Assembly: GCA_963921305.4 (NCBI GenBank)
Contig: CAWUEX030000002.1
Span: forward strand, 1,116,001-1,180,000
DNA from: CAWUEX02 sp963921305
GTDB taxonomy: Bacteria; Pseudomonadota; Alphaproteobacteria; Rhodospirillales; Rhodospirillaceae
Reading direction: 5' to 3'
DNA length: 64,000 bases
A program made the position numbers and the translations under genes. The notes beneath the pieces are model-generated. The model did not search any database and had not been told where the DNA came from. It saw only the letters and a program-made list of their open reading frames with translations. Shown here piece by piece: positions 42,435 to 51,178 of the stretch. Positions within the stretch are counted from its first letter, which is position 1. Each line of letters starts with the position of its first letter.

Positions 42435-43739
42435 ATGATGACACCCAAGACGCGAACCCTGCCTCGAATAGCGTTGGCCGCACTTCTCGGCACTACGGCG
42501 ATCAGTTCCGGTGCGCTGGCGCAGAGCAGCACCGACATCGAAGCCCTTCAGGCCCAGATCGACGCCTTGCAGGCGCAGGTCGACGCCATGAAGCAGGATC
42601 AGGACACCACACCGGAAGTCAAAAAAGCGGAACCCGCGCCGGAGATGCGCACCCGGGACAAAATGTTCGAGTGGAACCTGCGCGGCCGCATCTTCGCCGA
42701 CAAAGCGTGGGTCAATGACTCCGATGATTCGGCCAATATCGATTCCACCGAGTTCCGCGCCGCCCGGCTGGGCATTGAGGGCAAGGCTTGGAGAACCATC
42801 AAGTACAAGTTCGAGGCCGACTTCATCGACAACGAAGTCGACGTCAAGGACGCCTACTTGGAATGGCAGGGTCCGATCAAACTGACCATGGGCCAATTCA
42901 AAACCCCGAACAGCCTGGATGAAGAAACCAGCGCACGGCACACCACTTTCATGGAACGCGCCACCTTCACGGACGCTTTTGGGTTCTCACGTGAGATCGG
43001 CGTGGCGGTATCCGTCGGCAACGATACGACGCTCTTGAAAGCCGGTGTGTTTCAGGGCGGCAACGGCACCGCCAACGACGATGAGGGCTACACCATCGCC
43101 GCGCGCCTGCATCATTCCTTCGAACTGGAAAACGGCTTTGCCCATCTCGGCGCGTCTTTCCGTCATCGCGATGTGGGCAACGACCAAAGCGACCTGCGCT
43201 ACCGCGTACGTCCGCCCATTCACCTATCTGACCGCTTCATCAATACGGACCGCATCGCCGACTCCGACACCTTCTATGGCCTTGAAGCCGCCGCAATTTA
43301 CGGACCGTTCCATGTTGCTGCCGAATACGGCATCCAAGAGGCCAACCTGAGCGCACCCGCCGCAGGCCAAAGCGATCCGTCGTTCGATGGGTATTACTTG
43401 GAAACCGGCTGGTTCGTGACCGGGGAGCAAAAAGGCTACAAGGGTTCGTCCGGCACCATGGACCGCCCGAAAGTCAACTCACCGGTGCATGAGGGCGGTA
43501 TGGGCGCATGGCAAATCGCCGCCCGCTATGATGTCACTGACCTCAGCGACGAAGGTATCTTCGGCGGCGAGCAGGAAAACATTACCTTCGGTGTGAACTG
43601 GTATCTCAACCGCCACACCCGGATCATGGCCAACTACACCACCTCCGATGTCAAAGACGCGTTTTTAGTCGCTGCCAACGGCGCGGACGGTGAAAACGAC
43701 ATCGACTCCTTCGGCCTACGCTTCCAGGTCGATTGGTAA
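42435..43739 (+). CDS. OprP/OprO-type polyphosphate- or phosphate-selective porin
   Basis: A 434-residue porin. A signal peptide (ALAALLGTTAISSGALAQ) is followed by a short coiled-coil (DIEALQAQIDALQAQVDAMKQD) that trimerises such porins, then the Porin_O_P barrel (FRAARLGIEGKAWRTIKYKFEADF and VDVKDAYLEWQGPIKLTMGQ) ending in FQVDW. The PhoB-box array upstream fits a phosphate role. Arg/Lys-rich constriction loops of OprP cannot be confirmed by eye. Confidence 0.88.
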   Translation: MMTPKTRTLPRIALAALLGTTAISSGALAQSSTDIEALQAQIDALQAQVDAMKQDQDTTPEVKKAEPAPEMRTRDKMFEWNLRGRIFADKAWVNDSDDSANIDSTEFRAARLGIEGKAWRTIKYKFEADFIDNEVDVKDAYLEWQGPIKLTMGQFKTPNSLDEETSARHTTFMERATFTDAFGFSREIGVAVSVGNDTTLLKAGVFQGGNGTANDDEGYTIAARLHHSFELENGFAHLGASFRHRDVGNDQSDLRYRVRPPIHLSDRFINTDRIADSDTFYGLEAAAIYGPFHVAAEYGIQEANLSAPAAGQSDPSFDGYYLETGWFVTGEQKGYKGSSGTMDRPKVNSPVHEGGMGAWQIAARYDVTDLSDEGIFGGEQENITFGVNWYLNRHTRIMANYTTSDVKDAFLVAANGADGENDIDSFGLRFQVDW

Positions 43740-43775
43740 AACCCCCTCGCCGCTGCCCCTGAGCACCGCAAAGCT

Positions 43776-43809
43776 GGCCGCCGGACCAAGGTCTGGCGGC
43801 CTCTTTTTT
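43776..43809 (+). terminator. Intrinsic terminator after the OprP-type porin
   Basis: GGCCGCCGGAC and GTCTGGCGGCC form an 11-bp stem with one G-T pair and a CAAG loop, followed by TCTTTTTTT. It separates the two porin genes into different transcripts. Confidence 0.88.
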
Positions 43810-43885
43810 TGCGGCGGCGGGACCACTAAAGTAGCTCTTGAAATAGCTTCGGGCCCTGCCACGGGCCGGCAGGATAGGGTAAGCC

Positions 43886-44929
43886 ATGAGACATGTTGTG
43901 ATTGCTGTTGCTGGCTTGGCCATGCTTGGAACTCCGGCTTACGCGGCTGAGCAGATCCGCCTGTCGATTGGCGGCAAGATGGAGCAGTACTTCTTCATCG
44001 TCGATGCCGACGAACGGCCGGGCGAGAGCCTCAATGCCACCGGCGCCCTGTCCGATACCGAAATCTATTTTTCCGGCAGCACGGTGCTCGACAACGGCAT
44101 CGAAATTTACGCCCGCGTTGACCTGGAAGGCGAACGGCGGGACCAGAACCGTGATGCCGACGAACAGTGGATCGACGTCAAAACAGCCTTTGGCATGTTG
44201 CGGGTGGGCGAGACCGAGGGGTTCAATCACAACCTGGTCTATGAAACCCCGTTCGTTGCCTATGAAGACGATGAAATTGTCGGCCGGGTGGTGCCCGCCC
44301 GCACGGGTTTGACGGTCAAGGAAGCGCTCACCTTCGAACGCTACACCGGGGCAGCATTTCATGTCGGCTATGAAAGTCCGCAGATCGCAGGCTTCACGCT
44401 GGGGGCCAGCTACTTCCCCACCACCACCCAAGGCGAAGATAGCTTCTTCGACAAGAGCACCAATGACAACAACGCCTGGGAAGTGACTGGCGCTTGGGAA
44501 GGCCGCATGCGCGGCGGCACCTTCGGCGTGGCTGCGGGCTACTTCAATAGCGAGTCCCGGGTGGGCGGACTCGATGGCGAGGAGGCCTGGAACGTCAGCG
44601 CCCAGGTGGAGATGGGCGGCTGGACCGTCGGCGGCACCTATCTGCGATCGACGCCCGCGGATGACTTGAACTCCACCGCTTTGGGTTTGGCGGGCACCTA
44701 TGAAATCGGCCCGTGGGGTGTGGGCGCGTCATACTTGCGGGTGCGTGGCGATGCCACACCCAATGCGCTGATCAACGAGAAGATCGACCAGGGTAAAGTG
44801 GAGGCGTCTTATATATTGGTGCGCGGCATCAAACTGGGCGTGACCGGGTTCTGGGTCGGCCAAGAACCGGCGACCGGCGAAGAGTTCGACGACTTGGGCC
44901 TGATCAGTTCCGCCATTCTGCGGTTCTAA
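43886..44929 (+). CDS. Gram-negative porin
   Basis: A 347-residue protein with a signal peptide (MRHVVIAVAGLAMLGTPAYA) and a general-porin barrel: EIYFSGSTVLDNGIEIYARVDLEGE, FGMLRVGETEG (the constriction-loop region) and a terminal ILRF. It forms a trimeric diffusion pore in the outer membrane. It is 147 bp after the OprP-type gene but past its terminator, so it has its own promoter. Confidence 0.85.
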   Translation: MRHVVIAVAGLAMLGTPAYAAEQIRLSIGGKMEQYFFIVDADERPGESLNATGALSDTEIYFSGSTVLDNGIEIYARVDLEGERRDQNRDADEQWIDVKTAFGMLRVGETEGFNHNLVYETPFVAYEDDEIVGRVVPARTGLTVKEALTFERYTGAAFHVGYESPQIAGFTLGASYFPTTTQGEDSFFDKSTNDNNAWEVTGAWEGRMRGGTFGVAAGYFNSESRVGGLDGEEAWNVSAQVEMGGWTVGGTYLRSTPADDLNSTALGLAGTYEIGPWGVGASYLRVRGDATPNALINEKIDQGKVEASYILVRGIKLGVTGFWVGQEPATGEEFDDLGLISSAILRF

Positions 44930-44936
44930 ATTCCCT

Positions 44937-46463
44937 ATGCGGAACGGTGATCAAGACTTGCAGCCGTATATCGGCGACTGGTTGACCGCGCGCGTTGCCG
45001 AGGACCCGGACGCGTTAGCGCTGCATGATCTGGCCACCGGACGGCGGCACAGCTATCAAACATTTCTTGAGCGCAGCCAGCGCATCGCCGGGGTTCTATC
45101 GCACACGTATGGTGTTCAACCGGGCGACCGGGTGATGGTGCTCGCCCACAACTCAATCGATCTCTACGAAATCCTGTTTGCCTGCTGGCACATCGGCGCA
45201 GTGTACATGCCGGTCAACTGGCGGCTCGCCCAGCCCGAGGTGGAAGGCATCGTAACCGACGCCACCCCGCGTGTGGTGATTGCCGACACCGAGTTCACAG
45301 GCCTTAAAAGCGCCGCCGCGCTACCGGTGTGGTGGCGCGCATCCGGTGAGAACGATCCGTTCGAACAGGCCATCAAAAACGCGGCACCAGTTGAAACGTT
45401 CTTTGAGGCCACACCCGATACCCTGACCACCTTGCTGTACACCTCGGGCACCACGGGCGAACCTAAGGGCGTTATCGGCACCTGGCGCATGCAGGCCATG
45501 GCCGTGCAACAGGCGAAGCAGGTGTTGCTGGGCGAGCGCACCCACACCCTGACCTCGGCGCCGATGTTTCATACCGCCGGTTTGAATTCCTTTTCCCTGC
45601 CGTCGTTCTTTTACGGCGGCGCCGTGCACATCATGCGGCGCTGGGACCCGGCGTTGGCCTTAAAATGCTTGAGCGATCCCGGCATGGGCATCACCCACAC
45701 CTTGGGGGTGCCGGTGCAGTTCCAGCAGATGGCGGCACTGCCGGAGTTTGAGTCGGCCCGGTTTCCCACCGTCGACCGCGCCGGTGTGGGTGCGGCTCCG
45801 GTGACGGAAGACCTGCTGAAGACTTTTCAGGACAAAGGTCTGATGCTGTGTAACTCCTATGGCATGACCGAAGTGTTCGGCGTCGCCACCCTGCCGCCAG
45901 AGAAGGCGAGGAACAAACTGGGGTCGGTCGGCTGGCCGGTGACGGGTAGCGCCGTGCGCATCGCCGACGAAACCAACACCGAAGTTCCCGCCGGAACCGC
46001 CGGTGAGATTCAAATCAAAAGCGAAGGCGTCACTCCGGGCTATTGGAACAACCCAGACGAGACCGCCGCCAGCCGCACAAAAGACGGCTGGTATAAGACC
46101 GGCGACATGGGCCGTATGGATGAAGACGGCGCGCTGTACGTGGTCGACCGCAAGAAAGACATGTTCATCTCCGGCGGCGAGAATGTGTATCCGGCGGAAA
46201 TTGAAAATGTGCTGGCCGGTTGGCCGGAGGTGCGCGAAGCGGCGGTGATCGGTGTGCCCGATGACACCTGGGGCGAAGTGGGCCATGCCATCATCGCTCT
46301 GAGCGATGCGACTCCCTTTGAACTCGAAGAGTTGCAACGGCGTTGCGCCGAACGCCTCGCCCGGTTCAAAGTGCCCAAACACCTGAGTTTTATCGACGCT
46401 CTGCCGCGCAGCGCCCAGGGCAAAGTGCTCAAGACTGAATTGCGAGACCGTTATGCCCGATAA
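44937..46463 (+). CDS. AMP-forming acyl-CoA ligase
   Basis: A 508-residue adenylate-forming enzyme. ATP-binding motif LLYTSGTTGEPKG (about 160), YGMTEV, DWYKTGD-type segment GWYKTGDMGRMD and the C-terminal FISGGENVYPAEIE with the catalytic Lys in GKVLKTELR are intact. It activates a fatty or aromatic acid with CoA. It starts 7 bp after the porin stop and overlaps the next gene by 11 bp, so a three-gene operon is likely. Confidence 0.9.
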   Translation: MRNGDQDLQPYIGDWLTARVAEDPDALALHDLATGRRHSYQTFLERSQRIAGVLSHTYGVQPGDRVMVLAHNSIDLYEILFACWHIGAVYMPVNWRLAQPEVEGIVTDATPRVVIADTEFTGLKSAAALPVWWRASGENDPFEQAIKNAAPVETFFEATPDTLTTLLYTSGTTGEPKGVIGTWRMQAMAVQQAKQVLLGERTHTLTSAPMFHTAGLNSFSLPSFFYGGAVHIMRRWDPALALKCLSDPGMGITHTLGVPVQFQQMAALPEFESARFPTVDRAGVGAAPVTEDLLKTFQDKGLMLCNSYGMTEVFGVATLPPEKARNKLGSVGWPVTGSAVRIADETNTEVPAGTAGEIQIKSEGVTPGYWNNPDETAASRTKDGWYKTGDMGRMDEDGALYVVDRKKDMFISGGENVYPAEIENVLAGWPEVREAAVIGVPDDTWGEVGHAIIALSDATPFELEELQRRCAERLARFKVPKHLSFIDALPRSAQGKVLKTELRDRYAR

Positions 46464-47430
46464 TGCCCGCGGCCCAACAAACGAAAGCGTCGCGGACAAA
46501 GTCGCGGCGATCAAAGCGCGGCTGACCTTGCCCGCCTTCGCCGCACCGATGTTTTTGGTGTCAGGGCCGGAGCTGGTGATCTCCGCGTGCAAATCGGGCG
46601 TGATCGGCGCCTTCCCGACCATGAATGCGCGCCCGCCGGAAAAACTGAAAGAGTGGTTCGAGCAGATCACCGCCGAACTCAAAGCGTTTGAAGAGTCGGG
46701 CGGCACACCCGCGCCATGGGCGGCCAACATCATCGTCCATTCCACCTCGCCCCGGTTCGAGCCGGATTTCGAACTGCTGCAGCAGTATCAGCCGGAGATC
46801 GTCATCACCGCTTTGGGCTCGCCCAAGCGGGTGATTGAAGGCGTGCATGCCTACGGCGGGTTGGTGTTCGCCGATGTGAATTCGGTCACCTACGCTAAGA
46901 AAGCGGTGGACGCAGGCGCTGATGGTCTGGTGCTGGTCTCGGCAGGTGCGGGCGGACACACAGGTTTCGTCACCGGCTTTTCCTTCGTGCCGGCGATCCG
47001 CTCGTTCTTCGATGGGCCGATCATTCTCGGCGGCGGCATTGTTGACGGTGCTGGCATCTGTGCCGCCGAAGCTTTAGGTGCTGACTTCGCCTATCTGGGG
47101 ACACGGTTCATCGCCACCGAAGAAAGTCTGGCGCCGGAGAAATACCGGCAGATGCTGGTGGAGGCGACGGAAGAAGACATTCAGCTGACCGCCCACTTCA
47201 CCGGCGTACCGGCGAATTACTTGAAGTCGTCGATCATTGCAGCCGGACTCAACCCGGATGATTTGAAGCCGCGGGAAGATAAAAACTTCGGCGAACGCCA
47301 CGAAGGCAAAGCCTGGCGTGACATCTGGTCGGCGGGCCAAGGTGTGCGCGCGGTCGATAAAGTGCAACCGGTCGCAGACCTGGTGGCGCAGCTCAAAGGC
47401 GAATACGACGTGGCAAAATCAAAACCATGA
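46453..47430 (+). CDS. Nitronate monooxygenase family flavoprotein
   Basis: A 325-residue FMN-dependent TIM barrel of the NMO / 2-nitropropane dioxygenase / enoyl reductase II superfamily. Markers are FAAPMFLVSGPELVISACKSG at the start, GADGLVLVSAGAGGHTG and GGGIVDGAGICAAEALGADF. Enzymes of this group oxidise nitronates or reduce enoyl thioesters. Because it sits between an acyl-CoA ligase and a thioesterase, an acyl-CoA substrate is plausible. Confidence 0.88.
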   Translation: MPDNARGPTNESVADKVAAIKARLTLPAFAAPMFLVSGPELVISACKSGVIGAFPTMNARPPEKLKEWFEQITAELKAFEESGGTPAPWAANIIVHSTSPRFEPDFELLQQYQPEIVITALGSPKRVIEGVHAYGGLVFADVNSVTYAKKAVDAGADGLVLVSAGAGGHTGFVTGFSFVPAIRSFFDGPIILGGGIVDGAGICAAEALGADFAYLGTRFIATEESLAPEKYRQMLVEATEEDIQLTAHFTGVPANYLKSSIIAAGLNPDDLKPREDKNFGERHEGKAWRDIWSAGQGVRAVDKVQPVADLVAQLKGEYDVAKSKP

Positions 47431-47819
47431 GCGTAACCCCCCCTCCTTTGAAAGTGCGCGAGGTTCTTGGCGGCAAAGATCCGGCGTTCGACAAAGAGAG
47501 TGGCGTGGGCACGGTGCGCTACACCCCGGGCGCGGCGCTGATCAATCCGGCGGGCACGGTGCTGGGCGGATATCTCTCTGCCATGCTGGATGACGTGGCC
47601 GGATTGGCGACCTGGTACGCCGCCGGCGAGCGGCCCTTCGCTACGGCACAGATGTCGACGACGTTTCTGCGCGGGGCAAAAGAAGGCGAAGCCCTGACCG
47701 GATCAGCCTGGGTCACCGGCCATGGCCGGCGTCAGGCCTTCGCCGAGGCCAAGCTAACGCGCGACAGCGATGGGCGTACGGTGGCGACCGCAACGCTGGT
47801 TCAGACGTACTTAGATTAG
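47427..47819 (+). CDS. PaaI-type hotdog thioesterase
   Basis: A 130-residue hotdog-fold protein. GGYLSAMLDDVAGLATWY contains the helix with the catalytic Asp typical of PaaI-like thioesterases. Its start overlaps the nitronate monooxygenase stop by 4 bp (ATGA), making it the third gene of the operon. It probably releases the acid from the CoA ester formed by the first gene's product. Confidence 0.87.
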   Translation: MSVTPPPLKVREVLGGKDPAFDKESGVGTVRYTPGAALINPAGTVLGGYLSAMLDDVAGLATWYAAGERPFATAQMSTTFLRGAKEGEALTGSAWVTGHGRRQAFAEAKLTRDSDGRTVATATLVQTYLD

Positions 47820-47835
47820 CTGTCAGCCGGACCGA

Positions 47836-48045
47836 TTAATTCGGAACGTCAAAGCCGGCGTCGCGAATGGCCTCTTCGATCTGACCTTGGGCGATGACGG
47901 CAGAGTCGAACTCGACTTCAACGTTCGCGCCTTCAAGTGAGGCCGTCGCCTTTTGAATGCCGGCGTGGGCGCCCAGCGCTTTTTCGACACTGGAAGTGCA
48001 GCCTCCACAGGTCATGCCTTCGACGGGAATGAGAATTTTATCCAT
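47836..48045 (-). CDS. copZ: Copper chaperone, CopZ-like
   Basis: A 69-residue ferredoxin-fold HMA domain. The metal motif is GMTCGGC (residues 10-16), and the family ends IRDAGFDVPN. It delivers Cu(I) to CopA, encoded 15 bp upstream on the same strand. The gene was shorter than most neighbours but the domain is complete. Confidence 0.92.
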   Translation of the reverse strand: MDKILIPVEGMTCGGCTSSVEKALGAHAGIQKATASLEGANVEVEFDSAVIAQGQIEEAIRDAGFDVPN

Positions 48046-48060
48046 GAGACTTTCCTCGCG

Positions 48061-50484
48061 TTACGTCTGTGAGAGTGTCGGACGCCAGCGGCGCAACAGC
48101 AAGGCGTTTGAAACAACGCTGACACTGGAGGCCGCCATCGCCGCGCCTGCCATCGCCGGGCTGAGATAGCCAAGCGCGGCGAGCGGAATGCCGATGACGT
48201 TATAGATGAACGCCCAGAACAGGTTCTGCTGAATCTTACGCCAGGTGGCCCGGCTGATGTCGAGTGCTCCGGCCACCAGGCGCGGATCGGGACGCATCAA
48301 AGTGATTGATGCGGTTTCCATCGCCACATCGGTGCCCGTGCCCATGGCGACACCGAGGTCGGCAGCGGCGAGCGCCGGTGCATCATTGATGCCGTCACCG
48401 ATCATCGCGACCACTTTGCCATTGGCCCGCAATTCGTCGACGGCTGCGGCTTTGTCTTCCGGGCGCACGCCGCCCTTGGCGTTGTCAATGCTGAGAGAAC
48501 GGCCCACCGCTTCGGCAACGGCAGGTGCGTCACCGGACAACAGGACTGATTCAATATTGAGACGATGCAGCTGACTGACCGCGCCTTTCGCTTCATGGCG
48601 AATGGGATCGGTCAGCGCGAACACAGCGGCGGGCTGGCCATCGGCGGCCATCCAGATGACGGTCTTGGCCTCGGCCTCCCACGCGTCAGTGGATGCGGAC
48701 GGTAAGGTGATGTTGTGCTCAGCCATGAAGGTGCTGTTGCCGAACACAACCGAGTGACCGTCGACCGTTCCAGTGACACCGCGCCCGGTGACGCTGGTGA
48801 AATCTGTCACATCGGAAACAGTGAGGTCTTTCCCGGTCGCTAGATCAACAACCGCCTTGGCCAGCGGATGTTCACTGCCACTTTGAACACTGGCAGCGAG
48901 AGCCAACACGTCTGACTCCGTTCCATTGAGAATGTCGTAGGCGACGACAGCAGGATACCCTTCGGTGAGCGTCCCGGTTTTATCGAAGATCACGGTGGTG
49001 ACCCGGTGGGCCCGCTCCAACGCATCGACATCTTTGACCAGGACGCCGGCGCGCGCCGCGGCACCAGTGCCGGTGACGATGGCGGCCGGCGTGGCCAAAC
49101 CGAGCGCGCACGGGCAGGCGATCACCAGCACCGACACGGCGGCGATGAGTGCGGTTTCAAAGGTGCCCCCCGCAGCCAGCCATCCGGCAAAAGTGATGAA
49201 AGCGATGGCGATCACCACCGGTACGAACACTGCGGCGACTTTGTCGACCAACCGCTGCACATTGGCTTTGCCGCTTTGTGCGTTCTCCACCAGTGCGATG
49301 ATGCGCGACAACGTCGAGTCCGCACCGACCCGGGTAGCGCGGATGGTCAGCAACCCGGTGCCGTTGATGGCGCCGCCGGTGACGGTGTCACCCCTTTGCT
49401 TGTCCACCGGTAGGCTTTCGCCCGTGAGCAGCGACTCATCCACCGCGGATGCGCCGTCCTCGACGGTTCCGTCGACGGGAATTTTTTCGCCCGGGCGAAC
49501 AAGCACCACATCCCCAGCTTGAACCTGATCGACGGGAACTTCGACGACCGAGCCGCCGCGCTTCACCCGCGCGACCTCGGGACGCAGATTCATCAGTGCG
49601 CGGATCGCGGCGGTGGTGCCGCGCTTGGCCCGCGCTTCAAGGACCTTGCCAAACAGCACCAGGGTTATGATCACCGCGGCGGCTTCGAAATAGAGCTGAC
49701 CCGTCGCGGCGTGACCCAACGTCAGCAACAAGTAGAGGCTGTAGCCGAAGGCGGCAGTGGTGCCCATGACCACCAGCACATCCATGTTGCCGGAGCCAGC
49801 GCGCAGGACCTTCCATGCGCCTTTGTAGAAGCGCGCCCCGGCAATCACCTGAACGGGGAGCGCGAGAAAGAATTCGGTCCAAGGTGCGAGGTGAAACCCG
49901 GCACCGGTAAAGTGCGCGCCCATCTGCGCCACCAAGGGCGCGGTGAGCAATGCGGCGAAGGCCAGGGTGAGATAGTCGATCAGCAACGCGCGCTGCTTGC
50001 GCGTTTCCGTTTCACTTGCATCGTCTTTAACCAACGACCGGGCCGAGAAGCCGACCTTGGCAACAGCGTCGGCCAATGCATCGAATGACACGGCGCCGGC
50101 CGGGGCGGTGACGCTGGCACGTTCCAATGCGAAATTCACGTTGGCAGACGATACCCCCGGAACGCGGCTGAGCACTTTCTCCGAACGGGTGGCGCAGGCC
50201 GCGCACGTCATGCCGTCCAGCGCGAAGTCGATGGTTTCGTCCGGGACGGCAAAGCCGGTGCGGCCCACCGCTGAGACAACATCGGCGTGGGTCAAATGGG
50301 TGGGATCAACGGTGACGTCGGCCTGCTCCAGCGCGAAATTCACCGTGGCCGACTGAATGCCGTCCACCCGCATCAGCGCCTTTTCCAGCCGCGTAGCGCA
50401 GGCAGCACAGGTCATGCCAGCAATGGGCAGGCGCACCTGGATGGTTTCAGCAAGGGGACGGGCAGTATCGGGCATGCCGCCCAT
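48061..50484 (-). CDS. copA: Cu(I)-translocating P1B-type ATPase
   Basis: An 807-residue P-type ATPase. Two N-terminal HMA domains (GMTCAACATR at about 18 and 92), eight helices, the CPCALGLATP membrane site, phosphorylation motif DKTGTLT, HP at SEHPLAKA and the hinge GDGINDAP are all present. It exports copper from the cytoplasm. The first ATG is at 50484 and an alternative at 50475; both lack a strong ribosome site. No CueR-type regulator gene lies next to it. Confidence 0.95.
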   Translation of the reverse strand: MGGMPDTARPLAETIQVRLPIAGMTCAACATRLEKALMRVDGIQSATVNFALEQADVTVDPTHLTHADVVSAVGRTGFAVPDETIDFALDGMTCAACATRSEKVLSRVPGVSSANVNFALERASVTAPAGAVSFDALADAVAKVGFSARSLVKDDASETETRKQRALLIDYLTLAFAALLTAPLVAQMGAHFTGAGFHLAPWTEFFLALPVQVIAGARFYKGAWKVLRAGSGNMDVLVVMGTTAAFGYSLYLLLTLGHAATGQLYFEAAAVIITLVLFGKVLEARAKRGTTAAIRALMNLRPEVARVKRGGSVVEVPVDQVQAGDVVLVRPGEKIPVDGTVEDGASAVDESLLTGESLPVDKQRGDTVTGGAINGTGLLTIRATRVGADSTLSRIIALVENAQSGKANVQRLVDKVAAVFVPVVIAIAFITFAGWLAAGGTFETALIAAVSVLVIACPCALGLATPAAIVTGTGAAARAGVLVKDVDALERAHRVTTVIFDKTGTLTEGYPAVVAYDILNGTESDVLALAASVQSGSEHPLAKAVVDLATGKDLTVSDVTDFTSVTGRGVTGTVDGHSVVFGNSTFMAEHNITLPSASTDAWEAEAKTVIWMAADGQPAAVFALTDPIRHEAKGAVSQLHRLNIESVLLSGDAPAVAEAVGRSLSIDNAKGGVRPEDKAAAVDELRANGKVVAMIGDGINDAPALAAADLGVAMGTGTDVAMETASITLMRPDPRLVAGALDISRATWRKIQQNLFWAFIYNVIGIPLAALGYLSPAMAGAAMAASSVSVVSNALLLRRWRPTLSQT

Positions 50485-50521
50485 ATGGGGGTTCCAGAAA
50501 CTGGAAGGTCAAGGACTCGCG

Positions 50522-51127
50522 TTAACCTTTTTCCGTCTCCATTACCGGGTCCACCGGATGCAGCGTCCAACGACTTTCCCCGGATTCCGGCGGCGCGAAA
50601 CGGAAGGGAATGGCGTTGCCAGCGCGGGCCGCAGGTAATTCACAGAGCAGCGTACCGAAAGCGCGGAACACGCCCCCGTGGCTGACCAGAAGCACCGGAC
50701 CAGGGCGGTCCAGGATCTCAACCAGGGCCGAGAGAATGCGGGCATTGAAGGGCTCATGCTCCTCGGCCCCATTGCCCGGGCCGTCTTCGTACCAGCCGCG
50801 GTCAAACGGCTTGCCCTCATAGGGCCCGAAGGCCCGTTCCATGATCCCTGGATGCCGATCCACCGGGACAGACAAAGCGCTGTTGACGATGGCGGCCGTG
50901 TCAGACGCGCGCTCCAACGGGCTGGTGACGATGCGCACTATGCCTTGGTTGCGCAACAGGGGTATGGCAGCAGACGCCTGGTCACGACCGGTGGCATTCA
51001 AGGGAATGTCGGTCTGACCTTGAGCCCGCGCCTCCTTATTCCAATCCGTTTCACCGTGGCGGAGGAAAAAGAACGGTGCTTTGGGCAGAGCTGACAGCGC
51101 GGTGCGGGAGTCCATGAGGGCGGTCAT
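50522..51127 (-). CDS. Histidine phosphatase family protein
   Basis: A 201-residue phosphoglycerate-mutase-like protein. RHGETDWN with the nucleophile His and the distal His in LLVSHGGVFRA are present. The family removes phosphate from sugars or other small molecules. Several in-frame ATGs exist; 51127 is chosen by spacing. A T/A-rich segment (51137-51178) separates it from parB and probably carries its promoter. Confidence 0.85.
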   Translation of the reverse strand: MTALMDSRTALSALPKAPFFFLRHGETDWNKEARAQGQTDIPLNATGRDQASAAIPLLRNQGIVRIVTSPLERASDTAAIVNSALSVPVDRHPGIMERAFGPYEGKPFDRGWYEDGPGNGAEEHEPFNARILSALVEILDRPGPVLLVSHGGVFRAFGTLLCELPAARAGNAIPFRFAPPESGESRWTLHPVDPVMETEKG

Positions 51128-51178
51128 GGGCGGCAATTACCTGTATATCAATATAATAAAGTTTTTAAAAACAGGCCG

